Source: Pantanalinema sp. GBBB05 (GTDB lineage Bacteria > Cyanobacteriota > Cyanobacteriia > Leptolyngbyales > Leptolyngbyaceae). From it: a stretch of DNA of 64,000 nucleotides. Positions 31,101 through 39,337 of the stretch are shown piece after piece. The notes under the pieces are model-generated. The model saw only the letters and a list, made by a program, of their open reading frames with translations, did no database searches and was not told where the DNA came from. The DNA is taken from positions 1-64,000 of the forward strand of contig VRZD01000010.1 in NCBI GenBank assembly GCA_016743235.1, given 5' to 3'. Position 1 is the first letter of the stretch; the number at the start of each line of letters is the position of its first letter. Made by a program: the position numbers and the translations under genes.

Positions 31101-32895
31101 GGAGTTAGCGGGGGTAATTGTCTGGCGCCAGGGCAACCAAGCCGGAGTTAAGTTTAATTTGACGGCTGCACAACAGGTCGTATTACAACAAAGTGTGGAT
31201 TACTTACTGGAAACTCAGGGGTTTATTAAGACGCTGCAACGGACAGCGACACGAAATTTACGGGAGTTTTTACGGCAAAAATTACCGGAATATATGGTTC
31301 CCGATCGGATTGTCTTACTGAGACATTTACCGTTGAATGCCAATGGCAAAGTTGACCGACAAGCATTACCAATAGCAATACCCAATCGAGCGGTGTCAGA
31401 AGCCGAATCGGCTCTACCTGAAACGGCGTTAGAACAGCAAATTGCCGCTCTGTGGCGATCGCTCCTTGATCTAGACGCTATTGGAATTCACGACAATTTC
31501 TTTGAAGTAGGTGGCAATTCATTATTAGCCGCCAGACTGGTGGCAGCTCTCCGCGATACGCTACCCGTTAAGCTACCGGTCAGGAGCCTATTTGAGCAAC
31601 CCACGATCGCAGGCTTGGCACAGGTGATTGAAGCCATGACTTGCCAACCCTCAGAACAGACGACAGCCACGCTGGATCTACAAGCTGAAGCGGTTCTAGC
31701 ACCAGAGATTAATCCAGCCACCCTCAACTTAGATCAAAATTGGCACGGTCAATTACCTCAGCATATTCTAGTAACAGGCGTGACTGGCTTCCTAGGAGCA
31801 TTTCTCCTTCAAGAGTTGCTGCAACAAACTCAAGCAACGATCTATTGTTTAGTCCGCGCTCAGGATCCGGGTACCGGTTTGAGTCGGATTCAAACTACCC
31901 TCAAACAGTATGGATTAGCTCTGGTTGATCGCAATGCAGCTAGAGTGATTCCAGTTTTAGGCGATCTAGCTCAACCAACGTTGGGAATGGGTTCAGAGCA
32001 ATTTACTGAGTTAGCCGATCGCATTGATACGGTCTATCACAATGGAGCTGATGTCAATTTCTTCAAGCCCTATAGTCAACTCAAGGCGACAAATGTTCTA
32101 GGGACTCAAGAAGTGCTGCGGTTCGCCTGCCAAGGTCGGCTTAAGCCAGTGCACTATATTTCTACCCTCGCCATTTTTGGCGGTCCTGCCGATCAACCCA
32201 TTCGAGAAAACACCCCAATCGAGGGGCATGAGATAGGGTTGGAGCTAGGATATTCTCAAAGTAAATGGGTTGCCGAAAAGTTAGTTTGGATTGCCCAGTC
32301 GCGCGGCTTACCGATCACTGTATTTCGAGCTGGCGCGATCGCTGGTTCTAGCCAAACCGGCATCAGTAACCTGAAAGATTTTGAGTCCAGTTTTATCCGA
32401 GGGTGTGTGCAACTAGGGGCATTTCCTGATTTAGGAGATGAGCAACAAACATTTGTGCCCGTGGATTACGTCAGCCAAGCGATCGTCCGTTTATCCCAGC
32501 AACCTGAGTCGATTGGTCAAGCTTTCCACTTAGTGAATCCGCTGGCAATTTCTGTGGTGGAATTCTTTGAACAGATCACAGCTTACGGCTATCCTCTACA
32601 AAAATTGCCTTATCCAGTATGGCGCAACTTGCTGATGCAGCGAGAACAAGAACAGTACAACAATGCGCTGCATGCTTTCTTGCCACTGTATAAAGAGGAG
32701 ATCGATCGAGAATCGACTTCGCCCTCTAACCCTATACCTAGTAGTAGCCCAGAGTTTGACTGTCAAAATGTGTTAAATGGACTCGCCAACACCTCGATTG
32801 CCTGTCCTTCGGTCGTGCAGTTGCTCGCCGTTTATTTGGCTTACTTTATCCGGAGTGGACTATTACCAACCCCAAGCACAGCCTCACAGGTTTGA
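28120..32895 (+). CDS. non-ribosomal peptide synthetase, C-A(PilZ)-T-reductase
   Basis: A terminal NRPS module of about 1591 residues. A C domain (about 20-450; catalytic HHIVSDL at 153, with Leu where Gly is usual), an A domain (about 475-1085) with a PilZ-like insert (about 930-1040), a carrier domain with VGGNS Ser 1134, and a thioester-reductase domain with GVTGFLG near 1220 and YSQSK (Y1378, K1382). The A-domain pocket reads DVWHISLVD(K), matching the serine code. The reductase uses NADPH to free the peptide as an aldehyde, possibly reduced further to an alcohol. AGGAGG lies 6 bases before the ATG at 28120, so I chose that start over the ATG at 28114, which touches the ribosome site. It follows the first NRPS gene as an operon. 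Confidence 0.94.
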   Translation: MLSNVNDIVVEELLDDELLIFPTSFAQQRLWFLDQLIPDSPLYNLPVVVRLQGLLDIPALEQSLQTIGQRHESLRTTFALIDDEAVQVIHPDSCQRLTIVDLRHFPEPDRRLEVERLANQVAQQPFDLSALPLMRSTLLKCTDTDHILLLTLHHIVSDLWSFNVLFRELSTLYTAFVQGQPNPLPELPIQYADFAQWQRDWLQGEVQAKLLNYWTKQLSGNLPVLQLPIDRPRPSVQSFQGATYSFTISNSVLSSLRMIAQQEAVTLFMLLLAAFKSLLYRYTGQTDILIGSPIANRDRVEIEGLIGFFVNTLVLRTDLSSDPSIRELLKQVRRVTLEAYEHQDLPFEQLVEALHPDRSLSQNPLFQVMFVFQNAGTPSLGKDLELSFCNIESHTAKFDLTLAVEEEIDHLSVEIEYSTDLFEPETISRIAGHFQTLLAGITTNVEQRISQLPLLTPTEQQQWQAWNQTQVEYPLEICLHQWIEAQVERTPEAISVDFAGQQLTYQDLNQRANQLAHYLQQQGVQPDGLVGICLERSLELVVGLLGILKAGGAYIPLDPGYPRERLAFMLSDSQVPILLTQANLVRQLPEHSAQIICLDRDWQTIAQQPDQNLPTKVTAEHLAYVIYTSGSTGKPKGAMNTHRGICNRLLWMQDTYQLTTDDRVLQKTPFSFDVSVWEFFWPLMTGARLVVARPEGHKDPAYLVQLIVEQQITTLHFVPSMLQVFLEEFNVETCSGIKRIICSGEALPVSLQQRCLERLKQVELHNLYGPTEAAVDVTCWQCRTDRTLRSVPIGYPIANTQIYLLDADLNPVPIGVPGELHIGGVGLARGYLNRPELTAERFITNPFYQAGLGRNQLSERLYKTGDLARYRTDGAIEYLGRIDYQVKIRGFRIELGEIEAALMQHPDIQEAIVVVQEEKSNQKALVAYIVTNLLPNRIPIQCQGWLQINHQQLIAVTTADLSSDGACLVGVPAIVQPDQTVKLGLKLPGITEEQELAGVIVWRQGNQAGVKFNLTAAQQVVLQQSVDYLLETQGFIKTLQRTATRNLREFLRQKLPEYMVPDRIVLLRHLPLNANGKVDRQALPIAIPNRAVSEAESALPETALEQQIAALWRSLLDLDAIGIHDNFFEVGGNSLLAARLVAALRDTLPVKLPVRSLFEQPTIAGLAQVIEAMTCQPSEQTTATLDLQAEAVLAPEINPATLNLDQNWHGQLPQHILVTGVTGFLGAFLLQELLQQTQATIYCLVRAQDPGTGLSRIQTTLKQYGLALVDRNAARVIPVLGDLAQPTLGMGSEQFTELADRIDTVYHNGADVNFFKPYSQLKATNVLGTQEVLRFACQGRLKPVHYISTLAIFGGPADQPIRENTPIEGHEIGLELGYSQSKWVAEKLVWIAQSRGLPITVFRAGAIAGSSQTGISNLKDFESSFIRGCVQLGAFPDLGDEQQTFVPVDYVSQAIVRLSQQPESIGQAFHLVNPLAISVVEFFEQITAYGYPLQKLPYPVWRNLLMQREQEQYNNALHAFLPLYKEEIDRESTSPSNPIPSSSPEFDCQNVLNGLANTSIACPSVVQLLAVYLAYFIRSGLLPTPSTASQV
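30907..31236 (+). other. PilZ-like insert in adenylation domain A4
   Basis: A second insert at the same position as in A2. It reads PNRIPIQCQGWLQI, then TADLSSDGACLVG with DxSxxG exact (D960, S962, G965), DQTVKLGLKLPG, ELAGVIVWRQGNQAGVKFNL, followed by TAAQQ and a helix ending LETQGFIKTLQRT. The flanks (AQQ...LE.QGF.KTLQRT.T.NLRE.LR.KLPEYM) are shared with the A2 insert, while the two inserts differ at many interior residues, so they are related but not a recent copy. As in A2, only one Arg (R937) of RxxxR remains. Confidence 0.65.
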
Positions 32896-32897
32896 GG

Positions 32898-33389
32898 TTA
32901 CATTGTATGCAGCAAATGGGTCGTTGGTTCTAGCAAAGCTGGACTTAACATCCCAAAGATCATGGCAATATGGGCAACCACAAGAAACAGGGCAACAAAA
33001 GCCGCATGAGCGCCTAACTTCCATTCCTCACGCTTTTGTCGCCAAATTGCTCCAATGTCCAGCAGGGCAATCCCCAGCAAGGGGATCACTCCTAGCAAAT
33101 AAAAACCCACGGCAATCACATCAATGATGGTTCGCCATTCGCCCGCTACTGTTATTGGGATCACGGCTTTAAACCAGAGGGAGAGAAAGATTACCAAAAA
33201 GTAAAACCCGGCAATGATTCCAGCTACTCGATTAACTTTTCTGACCGTTCCCTTCAGATCTCGGGTAAACAAAATGTACAGTTCAGTAATCGCAACCGTC
33301 TCCGCCAGAATGACAGGAATTGCCATATAAATCAGCAAATTCCAGGGTTGATTGGTTGCCAAAAGTTCCATGTAATGAGTCATGTTCAT
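32898..33389 (-). CDS. integral membrane protein (DUF6803-like)
   Basis: A 163-residue protein with about four transmembrane helices: LLIYMAIPVILAETVAITELYILF, VAGIIAGFYFLVIFLSLWF, IIDVIAVGFYLLGVIPLLGIALLDIGAIW and AAFVALFLVVAHIAMIFGML. His residues near the last helix and the C-terminus (HIAM, HLLHTM) and the N-terminal MNMTHYMELLATNQPWNLLIYMAIP resemble proteins I recall as DUF6803. The function is unknown. It converges on the NRPS operon with a 2-base gap and is not obviously part of it. Confidence 0.65.
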   Translation of the reverse strand: MNMTHYMELLATNQPWNLLIYMAIPVILAETVAITELYILFTRDLKGTVRKVNRVAGIIAGFYFLVIFLSLWFKAVIPITVAGEWRTIIDVIAVGFYLLGVIPLLGIALLDIGAIWRQKREEWKLGAHAAFVALFLVVAHIAMIFGMLSPALLEPTTHLLHTM

Positions 33390-33614
33390 TGCAGGTATTA
33401 CCTTACAGATTCGCTAAAAGGTTGGTTCGCCTAGATGGACTACGGCAGAAGTCGCAAAAGCGACTTTTCTGGCTGGTAGACTGGCATTTTTGCCCACTTA
33501 ACCGCTGCCCCAGAAGAGGTACATCCTCAACGGTAGAAGTAATTTGTGAGAAACTTGTGAGAGAAGATCTGACTAGTGATTCTGTCCACGATCGCGAACG
33601 ATTCCAGGAACCGC

Positions 33615-34763
33615 ATGACTTCAACACTGTCAATTAACGACCAGCAACGGCTACAACTAGCTCCAATCGCCATGCCGAATCGGCTGTTGTTGGGTCCCGG
33701 CCCCTCTAATGCCCATCCTGATGTACTGCAAGCGATGAGTACAACCCCCGTTGGACACCTTGATCCAACGTTTCTAGCCTTAATGGACGAGATTCAATCG
33801 CTACTTCGCTATGTTTGGCAAACAGACAATCCATTGACGATCGCAGTCAGTGGTACGGGGACAGCCGCGATGGAAGCAACAATCGCCAATTCAGTCGTCT
33901 CAGGGGATGTAGTACTAGTAGGAGTCAGCGGCTATTTTGGCAATCGTTTGGTTGATATGGCAGGACGCTATGGAGCAGATGTCCGCACAATTAGCAAACC
34001 TTGGGGGCAAATTTTCTCACTGGATGACCTGCGTCATGCCCTGGAAACCCATCGTCCAGCGATTCTCGCCCTGGTTCATGCCGAAACCTCCACTGGAGCC
34101 CGCCAGCCCTTAGAAGGCGTGGGTGAATTGTGCCGCCAGTTTGGCTGTTTACTGCTCGTGGATACCGTGACAAGTCTGGGTGGAGTTCCCATTTTTTTGG
34201 ATGCCTGGGGAGTTGATTTAGCCTATAGCTGTAGCCAGAAAGGTCTAGGTTGTTCACCGGGAGCATCACCGTTTACGATGGGCGTTCGGGCAATGGAAAA
34301 GCTGCAAAACCGCTCTGGTAAAGTGCCCAACTGGTATTTAGATATGAATCTATTGGGCAAATATTGGGGGAGCGATCGCGTTTACCACCACACCGCTCCG
34401 GTCAATTTATATTACGGATTACGAGAAGCGTTACGACTGATTGCCGAAGAAGGATTAGCTAACTGTTGGCAGCGGCATCAGACCCATGCTGAATACCTGT
34501 GGGAAAGCTTGCAAACACTAGGGTTAACGCTACATGTTGAGCGAGAATTCCGTTTACCAACATTGACTACAGTCCGCATTCCGGATGGAGTAGATGGCAA
34601 GGCGATCGCCCGGCAATTGCTGAATGACCACAATATCGAGATTGGCGGTGGATTAGGCGAGTTAGCGGGTAAAGTCTGGCGAATTGGGCTGATGGGCTAT
34701 AACAGCCGCAAGGAGAGTGTTGATCGCCTGGTGGCTGCTCTAAAACAGGTATTACCGCGATAG
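33615..34763 (+). CDS. alanine/serine-glyoxylate aminotransferase family protein
   Basis: A class V pyridoxal-phosphate aminotransferase of 382 residues. It has LLLGPGPSNAHPDVLQAM at the N-terminus, VSGTGTAAMEATIAN for phosphate binding, LLLVDTVTSLGGVP with the cofactor Asp, and the Schiff-base Lys in SCSQKGLGCSPG (about residue 208). Homologues act in photorespiration, converting glyoxylate to glycine with Ala or Ser as donor, or in ureidoglycine metabolism. A photorespiratory role is the likelier one in a cyanobacterium. The ATG at 33615 has CCAGGAA 6-12 bases upstream; an in-frame ATG at 33576 lacks this. Confidence 0.87.
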   Translation: MTSTLSINDQQRLQLAPIAMPNRLLLGPGPSNAHPDVLQAMSTTPVGHLDPTFLALMDEIQSLLRYVWQTDNPLTIAVSGTGTAAMEATIANSVVSGDVVLVGVSGYFGNRLVDMAGRYGADVRTISKPWGQIFSLDDLRHALETHRPAILALVHAETSTGARQPLEGVGELCRQFGCLLLVDTVTSLGGVPIFLDAWGVDLAYSCSQKGLGCSPGASPFTMGVRAMEKLQNRSGKVPNWYLDMNLLGKYWGSDRVYHHTAPVNLYYGLREALRLIAEEGLANCWQRHQTHAEYLWESLQTLGLTLHVEREFRLPTLTTVRIPDGVDGKAIARQLLNDHNIEIGGGLGELAGKVWRIGLMGYNSRKESVDRLVAALKQVLPR

Positions 34764-34999
34764 GGCAAGCGAGCGATCGTGCCAGCCATCAGCCATTGAA
34801 GCAATGATTTTTCTGGAGGGATAGGACTGCGTCATGTCTCTCCAGTTTGAGATCGTGGCGTCATTTTGATTACTATGTCCTCTGCTGCATCAGTAAGAAT
34901 TCTGAATTCTGTTATGGCAACCACTAGCCAAGGCAAAAATATGACTTAAAATTTCTGTCAGAGTGAAAACTCTGGTGTGATTGAGTGTGAGGAAAATGC

Positions 35000-36757
35000 A
35001 TGTCCAAACAGCTTTTAGCTTCCTGGGGGATTAAGCTGACGATCGCAGGCGGGGCTATCATATTAGCATCTCCTACGTTGGCAGGTGAACCCATGTTAGG
35101 TCGTCAGGCTGATTTGGAACCGCCATTGCTGGAGTTGCGATCGGCTGAAACCGATGAGGCAATGACCCAGGTGACCTCAGTCTCCCAACTGACCGATGTC
35201 AGACCAACCGATTGGGCGTTTCAAGCCCTCCAGTCACTGGTAGAACGCTATGGTTGTATTGTTGGCTATCCCGATCGTACCTATCGGGGCAACCAGGCGA
35301 TGACTCGGTATGAGTTTGCGGCTGGGTTGAATGCCTGTATGGATAAGATTCAAGAGTTAATTGCTGCCGCTACCACCGATCTGGTGCAGAAAGCTGATCT
35401 CCTGGTTTTGCAACGACTGCAAGAAGAATTTGCGGCTGAGCTTGCAGCCCTCAGGGGTCGAGTGGACAGTTTAGATGGGCGGATCGCCACATTAGAAAAG
35501 CAGCAATTCTCTACTACAACTAAATTAACAGGTGAGGTGTTGACTTACCTCGGTGATGCCTTTGGTCAAGAAGCGAGTAATGCCAATGAAACCACTGTGA
35601 ACTACCGGGTCCGGTTGCAATTTAATACCAGTTTCACAGGCAGTGATGACTTACGGGTCCGGTTGCAAGCTGCCAATATGCGTTTATTTAATGCGGGTGA
35701 TCCCAATATTGATAATGCTGGCGGCGGGTATGGGGCACCACAACGATTTGCCTCTACCTATCCCAATACTTTTTCGGATGAGGCACGGCTCTTAGCTTCT
35801 CCGGCATCCGAAGGGGACAATGATAGTGCAGTACGCCTCCATGACTTGAGCTATAACTTGCCGATCGGCGATCGCCTGAATGTTTATATCGCCGCTGGAG
35901 TAACTGACCCAACCTATTTAGGCGTTGATCCAATTTCTCCATTTATTGACTTTGCCACTGGATCTATCTCAAATTTTGCCAATTCTAATCCTGCTTATTA
36001 CCCGATCGGTAATCGTGCCGGAATTGGCTTTAACTACAAACTGGTTGATTGGCTGACGATCGCTGGCGGCTACGTTGGACAGGATATTAATGGTGTTGGT
36101 GGTCCAAATGTGCCGTTAGCAACCTCAGGACTATTTAATGGCGGCTATTCTGCCTTTAGCCAATTGACTGCCTATGCCGGGGCTTTAACGGCAGGAATTT
36201 TCTATGTCAATACCTATTCTCCCGCATTTGGCATTGATACGTTAGCTGGAAGTAATGCTGCCAAAGTCAGCACGGGTGGATTCAGTTCACCTGAAGACGA
36301 TCGAGTATCGACGGATCACTACGGCTTGGTGATGAATTACAAGTTCAGCGATCGCTTTCAGTTAGGGGGTTGGGTAGGGCTATCCAACGCTCGGGTGTTA
36401 GGCATGGATACCCAAGGAGTGAAAACAGGTAACCAGGGCAATGTCAAAGTGTTGAATTTTGCAGTGACATTAGCATTTCCCGACTTAGGGAAAACTGGAA
36501 ATCTGGGAGGCATTGTGTTTGGGATGCAACCCAAGGTGATTGATACGAGTAATTCCCGTGTGGCAGAGGCGATCGGGTTACCAGATGGTCGGCGGGAAGA
36601 TCGGAACACAGGATTTCATATTGAAGCGTTTTATACGATTCGGATCAATGACAATATCGCCGTCACTCCAGGCATATTTTGGTTGACCGCACCCAACCAT
36701 GATGATCGGAATCCCGATGCCATTGTTGGTGTGATTAGAACCTCATTTACATTCTGA
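35000..36757 (+). CDS. SLH-domain iron-uptake type porin (OprB family)
   Basis: A 585-residue outer-membrane protein. It has a signal peptide (residues 1-28, cleaved after TLA), a single SLH domain (about 60-125: LTDVRPTDWAFQALQSLVERYGCIVGYPDRTYRGNQAMTRYEFAAGLNAC), which anchors to peptidoglycan-linked polysaccharide, a short coiled coil (FAAELAALRGRVDSLDGRIATLEKQQ), and a C-terminal OprB-like beta barrel of about 400 residues ending in VIRTSFTF with the terminal Phe typical of barrel proteins. Cyanobacterial members (SomA/B, Slr1908 type) are the major porins and carry inorganic ions including iron. The gene appears single. Confidence 0.9.
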   Translation: MSKQLLASWGIKLTIAGGAIILASPTLAGEPMLGRQADLEPPLLELRSAETDEAMTQVTSVSQLTDVRPTDWAFQALQSLVERYGCIVGYPDRTYRGNQAMTRYEFAAGLNACMDKIQELIAAATTDLVQKADLLVLQRLQEEFAAELAALRGRVDSLDGRIATLEKQQFSTTTKLTGEVLTYLGDAFGQEASNANETTVNYRVRLQFNTSFTGSDDLRVRLQAANMRLFNAGDPNIDNAGGGYGAPQRFASTYPNTFSDEARLLASPASEGDNDSAVRLHDLSYNLPIGDRLNVYIAAGVTDPTYLGVDPISPFIDFATGSISNFANSNPAYYPIGNRAGIGFNYKLVDWLTIAGGYVGQDINGVGGPNVPLATSGLFNGGYSAFSQLTAYAGALTAGIFYVNTYSPAFGIDTLAGSNAAKVSTGGFSSPEDDRVSTDHYGLVMNYKFSDRFQLGGWVGLSNARVLGMDTQGVKTGNQGNVKVLNFAVTLAFPDLGKTGNLGGIVFGMQPKVIDTSNSRVAEAIGLPDGRREDRNTGFHIEAFYTIRINDNIAVTPGIFWLTAPNHDDRNPDAIVGVIRTSFTF

Positions 36758-37025
36758 CCCCTTGAGCCTGAGTCAATCCTTACAATGATTCGTGATGAAC
36801 GTTAAATCTTTGTATCGAATTACCTCTAAGCTCCAACTTCAGCGGCTGGCTAAGGCATCTTAAACTTATCGAGGTTAATCGTTAGCCGTTGCCAAAGGTT
36901 CCTAGAACTGGGGAATTCAGGTTAAGCAAGAGTTGCTTGATGGCAGCCCATCTTCCCTACTACCAAAGCATTAGCCTCGATCAACTACCGAACTAATGAA
37001 TCTGGATAGGTTCAAGGGGCATCGT

Positions 37026-38015
37026 ATGGATGCAAGTGAAGTTCTGAAGCGCTATATTGCTGGCGATCGCAACTTTAAAGGCATTAATTTGATCAATAGC
37101 AATTTGGCACAAGCCAGCCTAGTTGGGATTGACTTAACCGATGCCTTTTTAGGCGCCGCCACCTTGAGTCGGGCAGCGCTCATGGAAGCCAATTTATCAC
37201 TAGCCTTCCTCTATGCGGCTGACCTCAGTTTTGCCAAGCTCGATCGTGCCCAACTGATTCGGGCTGATTTGACCAAAGCGAATCTTCAGGGAGCTTCGTT
37301 AGTCAAGGCGGTGTTAGCCGGAGCCCGGTTAAGCGGCACTGTATTAGTGGGGGCTAATTTACGCTCAGCTAATCTGCGACGTGCCAATTTATGTGGAGCT
37401 GATCTACGGGGCATTAATTTGCGATCGGCCGATCTCGTCGGGGCAAATTTGAATTGGGCGAATTTGACAGGAGCAAGATTAAGTGGCGCTCAGTTAGAAG
37501 GGGCAAGTTTGTATGGAGCAAAACTGAATCGTGCCTTCTTAAATGGCGTAGATCTGCATGGATTTGATCTAGATGGGGCTAATTTGAGTGAAGCGAAATT
37601 AGGTGGTGCGGATTTAACCGGAGCCAATTTAACGGCAGCGAATTTAAGTGGTAGCCAACTACGGGTGGCGAACTTAATGCGAGCGAATTTTTCAGCCGCG
37701 AATTTAGTTGCAGCAGATCTCCAGCGGGCAGATTTAAGTGAAGCGAACTTAACTCGGGTTGATCTGAGCGAGGCTAATTTGAGCCAAGCCGATTTGACCG
37801 GCGCAAACCTGGCTGGAGCAAGGTTAGATCGCACAAATTTAACCGCGACCAGCCTACGAGACGCCTATTTGCACAATGTGACCTTGATTGCGGCGAACCT
37901 CTATCGGGCGAACTTAAGTCGTGCCAATCTGTATGGAGCAATTACCGAAGCGGCTAATCAACAGGACACGATTCTGACAGAAGCCATGATGCCAGATGGC
38001 AGTATTCATCACTAG
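37026..38015 (+). CDS. pentapeptide-repeat protein
   Basis: About 330 residues, nearly all A(D/N)LXX pentapeptide repeats forming a right-handed quadrilateral beta-helix. Example stretches are GANLRSANLRRANLCGADL and AANLVAADLQRADLSEANL. The N-terminal MDASEVLKRYIAGDRNFKGINLINSNL is the usual cyanobacterial cap. No signal peptide or membrane helix, so cytoplasmic. The role is unknown; such proteins are numerous in cyanobacteria. ATG 37026 is preceded by AAGGGG; an in-frame ATG at 36996 is possible but less well placed. Confidence 0.85.
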   Translation: MDASEVLKRYIAGDRNFKGINLINSNLAQASLVGIDLTDAFLGAATLSRAALMEANLSLAFLYAADLSFAKLDRAQLIRADLTKANLQGASLVKAVLAGARLSGTVLVGANLRSANLRRANLCGADLRGINLRSADLVGANLNWANLTGARLSGAQLEGASLYGAKLNRAFLNGVDLHGFDLDGANLSEAKLGGADLTGANLTAANLSGSQLRVANLMRANFSAANLVAADLQRADLSEANLTRVDLSEANLSQADLTGANLAGARLDRTNLTATSLRDAYLHNVTLIAANLYRANLSRANLYGAITEAANQQDTILTEAMMPDGSIHH

Positions 38016-38065
38016 ACAATGGAAGGGACGTTCAAACTGCCGCCCCCTCGATCTAATCAGCCCCG

Positions 38066-39268
38066 TTAACAACAGGAGTCGGTACTACAACAAGCACTGC
38101 CTTCATTAGTCAAGGTAACGCGATAGTTTTGACCTTTGGTTTCCCGCGGATGCCGCACCTGATCGCGATCGCAATCGAAAGTAGACGCGGTTTCTAAAGG
38201 AACTTCGACTTGAGGCAGGATCGGAATCAGATCCTGGTGATACGCCCCCTGAGGATGGGTGTAAATCTGAAACGTTTTGTCGCATACAGCCGTGCGTTGC
38301 CCGCGATAGAGCGTATGTCCGTCGTCATCCTGGACGGCTTTCCAGGGTCCTTTGTAAATTACAGCTTGGTTGCGCTCCCAACAGGCTCCTTCTTTGCCTT
38401 TAAAGGCGCGAACTGTCATCGATCGAAACTCAATGCCATCAATCACCTGCCAGGGTTCAGGTTGGCGAACTAAGATTTCGACCCCATAAAATCCAGCCTG
38501 CTCAAACATTGCCAGGAATGAGTCTTCGCGGAAGGCTCCAGCAATGCAACCACTCCATAGATCGGGATTGTGGAGAATTTCGGGCGTAGGGTCTTCATCA
38601 CAGACAATATCTGAGATCACAGCTCGACCACCCCGTTTCAGCACCCGAAAAATTTCTTGGAATAATTGCTGTTTATCCTGCGGTCGCACAAGATTGAGCA
38701 CACAGTTAGAAATCACGACATCAACACTGTCACTGGCAATTAACGGTTGTTCGCGGCGTAAGCGATCGCATTCTGCCTCAAAGACCGCTAAATGCTCGAT
38801 CGTGGTAATGGGATGCTGATTTAACCAGGCTTGCGCGAGATCTAAATTTAATGCCAAATCTTGGATCTTACCTTTGACAAAGGCAGTATTGCGATAGCCT
38901 AACTTCCCTGCCATCTCATCTAGATACTTGCGGGACAATGCCAGCATTTCTGCATTAAAGTCTACGCCAATGACTTGACCTGTGGCTCCCACTTGCTGTG
39001 CCAGGATATAACAATTTTTGCCCGCCCCGGAACCTAAGTCTACGACGGTTTCCCCAGGGGAAACATAGCGGGTTGGATCCCCACAGCCATAGTCTTTCTC
39101 AACGATTTCTAAGGGGAGCAGCGCCAGGTAATCGGCTTTGTAATCGGTTGTGGGACAGCAAAGTGCTGCTTCGGGTTGTTTTGCCCCAGCTTCGTAGCGT
39201 TGCAACACCGCTTGTTCAATATCGTAGGCAGGGGTATCTAGCTGGGTATTAGAAGTCAGTTCTGGCAT
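38066..39268 (-). CDS. ArsM-like SAM-dependent methyltransferase
   Basis: A 400-residue class I methyltransferase. Motif I is VVDLGSGAGKNCYILAQQVG, followed by VIGVDFNAEML and the post-I region SDSVDVVISNCVLNLV. Conserved Cys positions include Cys in ALCCPTTDY, ISNCVLN and WSGCIAGAF, as in arsenite methyltransferases where three Cys bind As(III), and the C-terminus is a Cys cluster (ACCSTDSCC). It is longer than typical ArsM, with about 110 extra C-terminal residues including PQGAYHQDLIP. Arsenite methylation is inferred from the Cys pattern; another thiophilic substrate is possible. No ars genes adjoin it. Confidence 0.7.
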   Translation of the reverse strand: MPELTSNTQLDTPAYDIEQAVLQRYEAGAKQPEAALCCPTTDYKADYLALLPLEIVEKDYGCGDPTRYVSPGETVVDLGSGAGKNCYILAQQVGATGQVIGVDFNAEMLALSRKYLDEMAGKLGYRNTAFVKGKIQDLALNLDLAQAWLNQHPITTIEHLAVFEAECDRLRREQPLIASDSVDVVISNCVLNLVRPQDKQQLFQEIFRVLKRGGRAVISDIVCDEDPTPEILHNPDLWSGCIAGAFREDSFLAMFEQAGFYGVEILVRQPEPWQVIDGIEFRSMTVRAFKGKEGACWERNQAVIYKGPWKAVQDDDGHTLYRGQRTAVCDKTFQIYTHPQGAYHQDLIPILPQVEVPLETASTFDCDRDQVRHPRETKGQNYRVTLTNEGSACCSTDSCC

Positions 39269-39337
39269 CAGGATTCATCCTACTGAAAAAACTGCGGAGC
39301 GTTCATCCACTTCGCTCAGTGTACTGATTATCTCAAT

